The notes below the pieces were generated by a model. It saw only the letters and a list, made by a program, of their open reading frames with translations. It made no database searches and was not told the DNA's origin. From Paracoccus salsus (lineage in GTDB: Bacteria > Pseudomonadota > Alphaproteobacteria > Rhodobacterales > Rhodobacteraceae), in the NCBI RefSeq assembly GCF_021556615.1, contig NZ_JAKGGD010000001.1, positions 62,001 to 126,000 on the forward strand: a DNA stretch of 64,000 nucleotides. The letters run 5' to 3'. A program made the translations under genes and the position numbers. Positions 8,723-16,087 of the stretch are shown here, in pieces. The stretch's first letter is position 1; every line of letters starts with the position of its first letter.

Positions 8723-9103
8723 CTACTGGGTTTTCTGAAGGCTGGCCGAGCAACTCGACGAGAGCATGTTCATCTTGAAGCCGCCGGCTTCACTGACACT
8801 GAAGGTATGGACAATCCCCTCGTCCTTGTCTGTCAGGTAGCATTCCTTGTTGCCGCTGTTTTCCCAGGTTCCCTCGCTGGGTCCGGATGCCACCCTGACC
8901 TCGACATGCCAGTAATCGAGGCCGGTCGCGAAGCCGGTCTTGTAGTGGACCACCAGCGGCTCGTCTCCGGTCTGGCCCGATGGGACATTGTCCCATGTCT
9001 TGACTTCCTTGGGGTCACTCGAGAACTGGTGGGTCAGCGTGATCGTCGCGGGGTTGCTGAAGCCGTTGGTCACCAGGACCTTGGCGGTTCGATTGGTGCT
9101 CAT
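8723..9103 (-). CDS. Up-regulated-in-Daf-2-like beta domain protein, single domain
   Basis: This 126-residue cytosolic-looking protein reads RTAKVLVTNGFSNPATITL, HQFSSD, DNVPSGQTGDEPLVVHYKTG and TGLDYWHVEVRV. These blocks line up with the first ~90 residues of the downstream 214-residue protein (shared RTA, H+FS, GLD(Y/W)W), so the two are paralogous domains. The predicted fold is an all-beta sandwich. Its stop is two bases from the start of the downstream gene, and its start follows the 93-residue gene by two bases, so the three form one tight operon. It may be a lipid- or pore-associated protein, by analogy only. Confidence 0.65.
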   Translation of the reverse strand: MSTNRTAKVLVTNGFSNPATITLTHQFSSDPKEVKTWDNVPSGQTGDEPLVVHYKTGFATGLDYWHVEVRVASGPSEGTWENSGNKECYLTDKDEGIVHTFSVSEAGGFKMNMLSSSCSASLQKTQ

Positions 9104-9105
9104 GG

Positions 9106-9387
9106 TCAGGCCTCCTTCCAGGCCAGCATGATCTTGACGTCCGATCCCTCGGCTGCGGCAAGCAGCGTCGTGCCTTTCGTGACCTGCAGCGTCGATCGGC
9201 CAAGCGGCAAGGCCTCGCCGCCCGACCCGGGCCGCAGGGTGTTGACATAGCTTTGTTCTGATGGAGCCTCGCCCGTGACATTCAGGATCGTCAGGCTCTG
9301 GTCGGCGTTGAAACCGATTTCGGTCGTGAACGGGCCCGCAAGCAGGACCGAAAACGGAAAATCGGCCATATCGTCAGTGGTTGCCAT
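9106..9387 (-). CDS. Small beta-rich protein of unknown function, first gene of the trio
   Basis: The 93-residue product reads as an all-beta protein: FPFSVLLAGPFTTEIGF, SLTILNVTGE, STLQVTKGTTLLAAAEGS and a last strand KIMLAW. I recognise no family. I start it at 9387, where GGGGAAG lies 4-5 bases upstream; 9399 is an alternative. It leads the operon made with the two Daf-2-domain-like genes, and its acidic, Ser/Thr-rich composition matches theirs. Confidence 0.6.
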   Translation of the reverse strand: MATTDDMADFPFSVLLAGPFTTEIGFNADQSLTILNVTGEAPSEQSYVNTLRPGSGGEALPLGRSTLQVTKGTTLLAAAEGSDVKIMLAWKEA

Positions 9388-9904
9388 GGTCTTCCCCATT
9401 TCTGTTCAGGAATTGATGTCGCGTTTTGCGTCTGGCGCCATGGTGCGGCCCAGGCCACGGAATGGTTCTGTCTGTCCTCCTCCCAACTCTGTCGACAAAG
9501 TGCAGCGGCCAAGGACCTCCGTCTGTGTCCAAGCGCACACCGACCGGTATGAAGCCGCCGATCCGAGCCTGGCCGCGCGCGTCGCAGGTCACGCGCCGAC
9601 ACCCCTGCGCCATGCGTCGAAGCGCAACTCAACGGTCGCGGAAAAAACCGCGGCCCAGGGAAAACGACAATGGAGTTTGGTTAATGGAACGTTAACAAAT
9701 GATCTGGCGAGTCACAAGAAATGCCTGACGGGACATGCCACGATCGACAAGACTGGAACCCGAGCCGGCACAACATTCATCGGGTGTACGACGCCGCAGC
9801 TCGAAACCCCTGGGCATGGCGACGCTCTGATGCGCGCGCGTTCGCTGCGCTTGATCGAGGCGGCAGGACAGGACGTCCATGCCTGAGGCCCCCATTGCGC
9901 AGGA
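9388..9904. other. Intergenic region, 517 bp
   Basis: No convincing gene lies here in any frame; short frames lack ribosome sites and family features. It must carry the promoter of the small-protein operon on the minus strand. The only AT-rich island is around 9676-9705 and contains the CtrA-type box listed separately. Confidence 0.5.
9681..9695. promoter_or_regulatory. Possible CtrA binding site (TTAA-N7-TTAA)
   Basis: TTAATGGAACGTTAA is an exact match to the classical CtrA consensus of alphaproteobacteria, TTAA, seven bases, TTAA, in a GC-rich region where such a match is uncommon. It lies about 290 bp upstream of the small-protein operon, farther than CtrA sites usually sit, so function is uncertain. 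Confidence 0.4.
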
Positions 9905-10609
9905 TCAGCGCCCGGTCGCTGCAAGTCCCTCGATCGCGAATTCCGGCGAGCCGGTCCAGACCAGCTTCCAGTTGGCGCCGGGGCGCACATTCTGGATGAT
10001 GCCCGGATCGAAAGCGACAAGGCAGCGACCGCCGGCGCGCCGGACCGAGGGGTAGACAAGACCCCGGTGGCCCTTGCGCCGCAGCTCTGCCGCCAGGGCC
10101 TGCCCCGCCGGGTAGCCCGCCGTCGGATCGGGATCGAGGGCGGGATGCGCCAGATCGTGCAGATCGGGGAAATCCCCGATGAAATCCGACAGCAGTTCGA
10201 CATAACGCGCCTCGTCCTCGTAGCGACCGATGAAGCCCAGCTCGCGCGTCCGGTGAAACCCGACTTCCTGCGCGCTTGTCAGCATGTCCCAGGCGCAATA
10301 CCACGCGCCGCGATCGCCTTTGTTGAACCGGTTTCCCGAGGGCCGGGTATAGGTGAAGGCCGCGTTGATGTGGCTTTGGCCATAAAGCCTCAGATCGTGC
10401 GACCGTCGGGCGAAGGCCAGTTCGCGGCGGTCCAGTGACGGACTGCCCAACCGCTCGGCGATGAGGCGCGCGCTGGTCTCTCCCTCGAACTCCGCCAGGA
10501 TTGCGGCCTCGGCGTCGCTGTCCACCAGCCCCCGCAGGACCGGCGGCTTGTGATGCGTCTCCGAGATCAGCCGGACCAGCGCCCGGTCATTGACAGAGAT
10601 GAGCCTCAC
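9905..10609 (-). CDS. RES domain toxin
   Basis: This 234-residue protein fits the RES family of NAD+-degrading toxins: TYTRPSGNRFNKGDRGAWYC (about 90-109), ARYVELLSDF, a conserved LVYPSVR (near 185) and GGRCLVAFDPGII. RES toxins deplete cellular NAD+ and are blocked by a Xre/MbcA-type partner. I place the start at the GTG 10609-10607, which overlaps the antitoxin stop (ATGTGA), so the toxin is translated by coupling to the antitoxin. At 234 residues it is longer than the commonest ~150-residue RES proteins because of an extra ~70-residue N-terminal region. The Arg, Tyr and Glu pocket residues were not individually verified. Confidence 0.85.
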   Translation of the reverse strand: MRLISVNDRALVRLISETHHKPPVLRGLVDSDAEAAILAEFEGETSARLIAERLGSPSLDRRELAFARRSHDLRLYGQSHINAAFTYTRPSGNRFNKGDRGAWYCAWDMLTSAQEVGFHRTRELGFIGRYEDEARYVELLSDFIGDFPDLHDLAHPALDPDPTAGYPAGQALAAELRRKGHRGLVYPSVRRAGGRCLVAFDPGIIQNVRPGANWKLVWTGSPEFAIEGLAATGR

Positions 10610-10995
10610 ATCCCGCCCCGCAGCGCATCGACATAGGCCCGCACGCGCAACAGCTTGGGCAGCCCGCCCGCGATCATGGCATCCAGCGGCCGCGCACCGT
10701 CGAACTCCGGTCCGCCATTCGCCAGCTTGACCCATTCGCGCGAAAGCGGAGCATCGAAATACAGTTCCAGCGACTTGTAGAGACCGACCAGCGCGCTGAG
10801 GCGCAACAACTGATCCTGCGTCAGGTCCCCTGCATAGCCCGGCTTTCTCGCCCGTTTCCAGGTGGATTCCGACATGTCCGCAAGCGCGGCGGCCTCGCGC
10901 AGGGTCAGCGACCAGGCTTCGGCGATCCGCGAGAATGCCTTCAGGGCGACCGACTGCCGCTCAGGCGCGGGCCGCTGCATCACCAGATTCTCCAT
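10606..10995 (-). CDS. Xre/MbcA/ParS-type antitoxin
   Basis: The 129-residue product has an N-terminal helix-turn-helix-like segment (LREAAALADMSESTWKRARK, about 33-52) and a C-terminal MbcA/ParS toxin-binding domain: SALVGLYKSLELYF (about 66-79), ANGGPEFDGARPLDAMIAGG (about 91-110) and RVRAYVDALRGGM at the end. The start at 10995 follows a strong AGGAGGG site. Such antitoxins neutralise RES toxins and usually repress their own promoter; the duplicated CCATATGGAC sequence upstream is a natural operator candidate. The GTG of the toxin overlaps its stop. Confidence 0.87.
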   Translation of the reverse strand: MENLVMQRPAPERQSVALKAFSRIAEAWSLTLREAAALADMSESTWKRARKPGYAGDLTQDQLLRLSALVGLYKSLELYFDAPLSREWVKLANGGPEFDGARPLDAMIAGGLPKLLRVRAYVDALRGGM

Positions 10996-11031
10996 GAAGC
11001 CCTCCTTGTGCTGCCTTCGTACAATATGGGT

Positions 11032-11063
11032 CCATATGGACTGATTTAAAAGCCCATATGGAC
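11032..11063. promoter_or_regulatory. Duplicated operator-like repeat upstream of the RES/Xre operon
   Basis: The 10-mer CCATATGGAC occurs at 11032-11041 and again at 11054-11063, 22 bp apart, about two helical turns. Each copy contains the palindrome CCATATGG; a partial third copy (ATATGGG) lies at 11024-11030. The repeats sit 37-70 bp upstream of the antitoxin ATG, where its own promoter should be, so they fit autorepression by the Xre protein. Inference from position and symmetry. Confidence 0.6.
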
Positions 11064-11131
11064 GCAATTCTTGCGGCGCTGAGGTCAGCCGGCGCGCCGT
11101 GCGTGGCGGCGCCTTGCCCAGCCGGTCCGGG

Positions 11132-12247
11132 TTACGGAACGATCAGATATTTCGCCCCAGTGGCCTTCTTCTGGTAAGCGGCAGCGATGTCAGGGTTCAG
11201 CGCGTCGGCAAGGCTTATGCTGTCCGTATAATGGCTTGCGAAGGTTGTCGTCATCTCGGCGGCGACACGTTCGCGCATGCGGCCCGCGACGGCCTGGTCC
11301 GCCCGTTTCAGGAAATCGAACAGCAGCCAGCCACCGACGGACCAGGTGAAGCCGAAACCGCGCTTGAGGATCGTCGGCCCGGTGTCGAGTGCCCCGTAGA
11401 TATAGACCTGCTTCATCGTGGCCGACCCATAGCGGTCGTAAGCCTGCATCTTGCGCGCGGCGACAGCCTCCATCGCGTTCAGCATTCGGCTGGTCATCTC
11501 GCCTCCGCCGATCGCATCGAACCCCAGCGTGGCGCCCGTCGCCGCGATGGCTTCCTCCAGACGCCGGGGAAAATCCTCCGCGCTGCTGTCGACGACATGG
11601 GTCGCCCCGATGCCCAGCAACAGATCGACCTGTTGCTGGCTGCGGACGATGTTGACCAGCCCGATCCCGTCATCGCGACAGATCCGCACCAGCATCTGCC
11701 CCAGATTCGACGCTGCCGGGGCGTGAACGATCGCGCTGTGTCCGTCGGCCCGCATCGTTTCGACGAATCCAAGGGCCGTCAGCGGGTTGACGAACAGTGA
11801 CGCCCCGTCGCTGGCGCTGGCGCCGTCCGGCAGGACGATGCAGGCCTGGGGCGAAATCAGCCGGAATTCGGCATACATGGCACCGCCGATCATGGCGACA
11901 CGCTTGCCCACCAGGTCCTGAAGGTCCGGCCCGGCCTCGATGACCGTGCCGGCGCCCTCGTTGCCGACCGGCATGGATTGCCCGATGCGGGCCCGCACGG
12001 CGGACAGGGCGGGCTCCGGAACGCTTGCCGTCAGAACCGGGTCTTTTTCCGTGCCTTCGGCGGAAAGCGATGTCATGTCGGCCGGACCGAACAACAGCCC
12101 GAGATCAGAGGGGTTGATCGGCGCAGCCTCGACGCGGACCAGCAATTGTCCCTTTTCGGGCCGGGCTATCTCGACGCGTTCGAGATTGATGCGCAGCCTC
12201 CCGTCCGCCGTGATGGTCGATCTGAGTTCCAGGCCGTCATGTGTCAT
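11132..12247 (-). CDS. Zinc-type alcohol dehydrogenase/quinone oxidoreductase family protein
   Basis: The 371-residue protein has the MDR layout: a GroES-like N-terminal half with VEAAPINPSDLGLLFG (about 38-53) and VGNEGAGTVIEAG, then a Rossmann half with SAIVHAPAASNLGQMLVRIC and FDAIGGG. The active-site Cys of true zinc enzymes is not seen at VEAAPINP, which is the pattern of the zinc-independent quinone reductase and enoyl reductase branch. The start at 12247 follows GAGGACAGC. It is divergent from the Mo-enzyme operon. The substrate is unknown. Confidence 0.85.
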   Translation of the reverse strand: MTHDGLELRSTITADGRLRINLERVEIARPEKGQLLVRVEAAPINPSDLGLLFGPADMTSLSAEGTEKDPVLTASVPEPALSAVRARIGQSMPVGNEGAGTVIEAGPDLQDLVGKRVAMIGGAMYAEFRLISPQACIVLPDGASASDGASLFVNPLTALGFVETMRADGHSAIVHAPAASNLGQMLVRICRDDGIGLVNIVRSQQQVDLLLGIGATHVVDSSAEDFPRRLEEAIAATGATLGFDAIGGGEMTSRMLNAMEAVAARKMQAYDRYGSATMKQVYIYGALDTGPTILKRGFGFTWSVGGWLLFDFLKRADQAVAGRMRERVAAEMTTTFASHYTDSISLADALNPDIAAAYQKKATGAKYLIVP

Positions 12248-12414
12248 GCTGTCCTCGCTGAGTGTGCCTCGGGATCCGTGCGGACCATCAACGCACGAGA
12301 TGCGCCCCACGCACCATCCCCGGCAAAACAAGTTCGGGCGGTCATGACTGGAAGGTCGCATTTCGGGCAAGGCTGCGTTAAGCTTGGACTCGCCAGTCAG
12401 GGAGGCCAGCCATC

Positions 12415-12876
12415 ATGACGATCACCTTTACCGTGAATGGCGAAGAACGCAGCGTGGATGTCGATCCCGACACGCCGCTGCTGTGGGTTCTTCGTGACGA
12501 ACTGCGCTTGACCGGGACCAAGTTCGGCTGCGGCATCGCCCAGTGCGGTGCCTGCACGGTCCATCTGAACGGGGTGCCGCGCCGGTCCTGCGTCACCCCG
12601 ATCTCGACGGTCGACGGGTCCCAGATCACGACGATCGAGGGTGTTTCGGGTGCCGAGGCCGAGGCGGTGCAGGCCGCGTGGACCGCGATCGACGTGCCGC
12701 AATGCGGCTATTGCCAGTCGGGACAGGTCATGTCCGCGACCGCGCTCTTGCAGATGGTCGCCAACCCGTCCGACGACGATATCGACAACGCAATGGCAGG
12801 CAATATCTGCCGCTGCGCCACCTATGTCCGCATCCGGCAGGCGATCCATGACGCCGCCCGGACGCTGGAGGGCTGA
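12415..12876 (+). CDS. Isoquinoline 1-oxidoreductase-like alpha subunit, 2x[2Fe-2S]
   Basis: This 153-residue protein carries the two [2Fe-2S] centres of xanthine-oxidase-family small subunits: Cys 39, 44, 47 and 59 in a plant-ferredoxin-type domain ([11 protein letters not shown]), and Cys 97, 100, 132 and 134 in a helical domain ([16 protein letters not shown]). It passes electrons from the molybdenum subunit encoded next. GGAGG lies nine bases before the ATG. Three bases separate it from the large subunit. The IorA type lacks a separate FAD subunit, which fits the cytochrome c gene at the end of this operon. Confidence 0.93.
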   Translation: MTITFTVNGEERSVDVDPDTPLLWVLRDELRLTGTKFGCGIAQCGACTVHLNGVPRRSCVTPISTVDGSQITTIEGVSGAEAEAVQAAWTAIDVPQCGYCQSGQVMSATALLQMVANPSDDDIDNAMAGNICRCATYVRIRQAIHDAARTLEG

Positions 12877-12879
12877 GCG

Positions 12880-15027
12880 ATGAACATTCACACCAGCCGC
12901 CGCAGCTTCCTGACCGGGCTGATTGTTGCGGTCACGCTGCCGCGCCTTGCCAGAGCCCAGGGTCGTGCGGGCTATTTCGACCAGTTGCCGGCAAGCGGCA
13001 CCGAGTGGGTCCCCAACGCCTTCATTCGCGTGGCGCCCGACAATACGGTCACCGTTCTGGTCAAGCATATCGAGTTCGGCCAGGGTCCCTATACCGGCCT
13101 GACCACACTGGTCGCCGAGGAAATGGACGCCGACTGGTCACAGATGCGCGCCGCAGCCGCGCCCGCCGATGTCGAGAAATATGCCAATCTCGCCTTGGGG
13201 ATGCAGGGCACTGGCGGCTCCAGCTCGCTTGCCAACAGCTTCATGCAGATGCGCAAGGCGGGCGCCGCCGCACGCGCGATGCTGGTCGCCGCCGCCGCCG
13301 AAAGATTCGGCGTCTCCGCCGATCAGGTTACCGTGGAAAAGGGCATGCTGATCTCGGGCGATCAGTCCGCCAGCTTCGGCGAACTGGCCGAGGCCGCCGC
13401 GATGCAGACCGCGCCCGATGACCCGGCGGTCAAGGACCCTGCCGATTTCACGCTGATCGGGACCGATCTTCCCAAGGTCGACACCAAAGCCAAGACGAAC
13501 GGCCAGGCGCAGTTCTCTCTGGATGTCTATCGCGACGGGATGCTGACGGCTGTGGTCGCGCATCCGCCGAAATTCGGCGCGACGGTCGCCAGCATCGACG
13601 ACAACGCCGCGATGCAGGTGGCGGGCGTGCGCAAGGTCGCGAAGATCCCGCAGGGCGTGGCGGTCTATGCCGACAACACCCATGCCGCATTGAAGGGCCG
13701 TGCCGCGCTCGGCATCGAATGGGACGAGAGCGCCGCCGAAACCCGCAGCAGCGAGCAGATGGTCGAGGAATGGACCGCCGCCGCCAAGGCTGTCGGCAAC
13801 AGCGCGAAGGACTGGGAAGTCGAGGCGACGGGCGATGTCGATCAGGCGCTGACCGGCGCCGAGATGGTCGAGGCGACCTATGTCTTTCCCTATCTGGCCC
13901 ATACCCCCATGGAGCCTTTGGACGGCGTGATCGAACTGCGCGACGGCGAGGCGGAAGTCTGGATGGGCAGCCAGATGCAGACCGGCGATGTCGGCGCGAT
14001 CAGCGCTGTGCTGGGCATCGACAATGTCCGGCTGCACACGATGCTGGCCGGGGGCAGCTTTGGCAGGCGGGCCCAGCCCGACGCCCATTTCGGTGCCGAA
14101 CTGGCCGAGGTCGCGAAGGCGCATGGTCCCGGCGCGGTCAAGCTGATGTGGACGCGCGAGGACGACATCAAGGGCGGCTATTATCGCCCCCTGACGGTCC
14201 ACAACATCAAGGCGGCGCTGAACGCCGACGGCACCATCGCCGCCTGGGATCACGCGATCGCCGCGCAGCCCATCTTCATGGGCACGCCGTTCGAGGGAAT
14301 GTTGCAGGGCGGCCCCGATTTCAGCGCCTTCGAGGGTGCGTCCGAACTGCGATACGCAACCGCCAGCCACCGGCTGCGTTGGGCGCAGATGGAATCGCCG
14401 GTCTCGACGCTGTGGTGGCGCTCGGTCGGGCACAGCCATACCGCGTTTGCGGTCGAATGCTTCGTTGACGAACTGCTGGAAAAGGCCGGCAAGGATCCGA
14501 TCGAGGGGCGGCTGGCCTTGCTGGGCGACGATCATCCCCGGGAAAAGGGGGTGTTGCAGCGCGTCGCCGAGATGGCCGACATGTCGGGCGATTACGGTTA
14601 CGGGGTGGCCGTGGTCAAATCCTTCGACAGCTATGTCGCCCAGATCGCCGAGGTCGAGGATCGCGGCGGCGTGCCCCATGTGCGCCGCGTCTGGTGCGCG
14701 GTCGATTGCGGAATCGCGGTGAACCCGAACGTCATAAGGGCCCAGATGGAGGGCGGGATAGGCTACGGCCTGTCCGCGGTTCTCTACAGCGAAATCACGC
14801 TGGAGGAAGGCGGTCTGGTCCGGCAGGCGAATTGGGACAGCTACCCGATCATGCGCATCCAGCAGATGCCGGCGGTCGAGGTGGAAATCATCCGGTCGGC
14901 CGAACCCCCGACCGGGGTGGGCGAACCGGGCACCCCGCCGATCGGGCCCGCCGTCGCCAACGCCTGGCGCCGCATGACCGGCAAGGCGCTGCGCCGCCTG
15001 CCCGTCATTCCCGTTCCCGTTGCGTAA
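12880..15027 (+). CDS. Isoquinoline 1-oxidoreductase-like beta subunit, molybdopterin, Tat-exported
   Basis: The 715-residue product begins with a Tat signal (SRRSFLTGLIVAVTLPRLAR, about residues 5-24), so the complex is probably periplasmic. Molybdopterin-family features include IEFGQGPYTGLTTLVAEEMD (about 65-84), GGSFGRRAQPDAHF (about 390-403) and, near the C terminus, VGEPGTPPIGPAVANAW, whose Glu is in the position of the catalytic Glu of this enzyme family. Such enzymes hydroxylate N-heterocycles or oxidise aldehydes. Length is normal for IorB. It is followed 11 bp later by a dihaem cytochrome c, the likely electron acceptor. The true substrate is not deducible. Confidence 0.92.
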   Translation: MNIHTSRRSFLTGLIVAVTLPRLARAQGRAGYFDQLPASGTEWVPNAFIRVAPDNTVTVLVKHIEFGQGPYTGLTTLVAEEMDADWSQMRAAAAPADVEKYANLALGMQGTGGSSSLANSFMQMRKAGAAARAMLVAAAAERFGVSADQVTVEKGMLISGDQSASFGELAEAAAMQTAPDDPAVKDPADFTLIGTDLPKVDTKAKTNGQAQFSLDVYRDGMLTAVVAHPPKFGATVASIDDNAAMQVAGVRKVAKIPQGVAVYADNTHAALKGRAALGIEWDESAAETRSSEQMVEEWTAAAKAVGNSAKDWEVEATGDVDQALTGAEMVEATYVFPYLAHTPMEPLDGVIELRDGEAEVWMGSQMQTGDVGAISAVLGIDNVRLHTMLAGGSFGRRAQPDAHFGAELAEVAKAHGPGAVKLMWTREDDIKGGYYRPLTVHNIKAALNADGTIAAWDHAIAAQPIFMGTPFEGMLQGGPDFSAFEGASELRYATASHRLRWAQMESPVSTLWWRSVGHSHTAFAVECFVDELLEKAGKDPIEGRLALLGDDHPREKGVLQRVAEMADMSGDYGYGVAVVKSFDSYVAQIAEVEDRGGVPHVRRVWCAVDCGIAVNPNVIRAQMEGGIGYGLSAVLYSEITLEEGGLVRQANWDSYPIMRIQQMPAVEVEIIRSAEPPTGVGEPGTPPIGPAVANAWRRMTGKALRRLPVIPVPVA

Positions 15028-15038
15028 GGATGCTGCAG

Positions 15039-15674
15039 ATGATCCGACTTGTCCTGACCTCCGTGCTGGCCGTGACGCTGTGCCTGCCCGCAACCGCACA
15101 GGACACCGGCAGTTCGTCCGGGGTGTCGCCTGTCCAGGGCCTCAGGCCGGTTTCGGACTTCGACGACATCGCCGACGACGACGCGCGCTCGATCGCGATC
15201 TTCGAGGAGATGGGCAAGGTCCTGACCCATCCGCGCTGCCTGAACTGCCATCCCAAGGGAGACAGCCCGTTGCAGGGCGACGAGATGATGCCGCACATGC
15301 CGCCGGTCATTCGCGGCGACGCCGATTTCGGCGCGCCCGGCATGACCTGCAACACCTGCCACGGTGCCGAGAACTACGAGATCGTCGGCGCCGGCGGAAT
15401 CGAGAGTGTGCCCGGACACACGCCGTGGTCTCTGGCGCCGATCGAGATGGCGTGGGTCGGCCAGAGCGTGGCCGAGATCTGTGAACAGCTCAAGGACCCG
15501 GCGCGGAATGGCGACCGCTCGCTGGACGAAATCCACGAACACATGGCCAAGGACGGGCTGGTCGGCTGGGGCTGGCACCCGGGCGCCGGGCGCATGCCCG
15601 CGCCCGGCTCTCAGGCCGCGTTCGGGGAACTGACGCGCGCCTGGATCGACACCGGCGCGGCCTGCCCGGCCTGA
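15039..15674 (+). CDS. Periplasmic dihaem cytochrome c-like protein
   Basis: The 211-residue product has a signal peptide (IRLVLTSVLAVTLCLPATAQ) and two haem c motifs, CLNCH (67-71) and CNTCH (104-108). A run of Met residues (DEMMPHMPPV, 81-90) could supply axial ligands. The start at 15039 is favoured by TAAGGA upstream; 15030 is possible. It closes the Mo-enzyme operon and probably takes electrons from the [2Fe-2S] subunit towards the respiratory chain. Inference from order. Confidence 0.85.
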   Translation: MIRLVLTSVLAVTLCLPATAQDTGSSSGVSPVQGLRPVSDFDDIADDDARSIAIFEEMGKVLTHPRCLNCHPKGDSPLQGDEMMPHMPPVIRGDADFGAPGMTCNTCHGAENYEIVGAGGIESVPGHTPWSLAPIEMAWVGQSVAEICEQLKDPARNGDRSLDEIHEHMAKDGLVGWGWHPGAGRMPAPGSQAAFGELTRAWIDTGAACPA

Positions 15675-16087
15675 TCGGAGCGGCCCTCGATCGTTCCGGA
15701 CACGAAGCCCGACAAGGGCTGCGCGTCCCGTCATCCTCGCTGCCGCGGTTGTCGGTCGGGCGGCCCCACCGCCGCCGTCTTCCGCGCCCGCATGACGAGG
15801 CGGTTGCGGCCATGTGCCGCCCCCCCTCGCCGCCATGCCGGACTGTTCGCCTTCCCGGCTCTCATGCATCATCGCCCGGAAACCTGCCCATTGGTTGACG
15901 CCAGGATTTCGGCCGCGGCGCTGTCTTGTCGTGAGAACGGGCCGGCTCGCGACGCCCACGACGCCTCTGCGCGGTCAGGGGCCGGTCGCGAAGCCTCCCT
16001 CCGGCCCCGGCCGGCAAGGCCATTTGCGAATTCTCGGGAACCTTCGCCCGCACTCGTTCATTTGCCATTCAATTCATCCGAGGTTCC
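15675..16087. other. Intergenic region, 413 bp
   Basis: I see no gene, RNA or clear terminator hairpin with a T run here. The end, from about 16040, is less GC-rich (CATTTGCCATTCAATTCATC) and probably carries the promoter of the esterase gene. Confidence 0.4.

Noticed and set aside
9374..9613. A 79-codon minus-strand frame before the small-protein operon
   Set aside because: It has no ribosome site, overlaps the real first gene start and has the mixed composition of a chance frame.
13138..15099. A 653-codon open frame antisense to the Mo-enzyme large subunit
   Set aside because: The plus-strand frame has the Tat signal and molybdopterin-family motifs; the antisense product is a low-complexity shadow.
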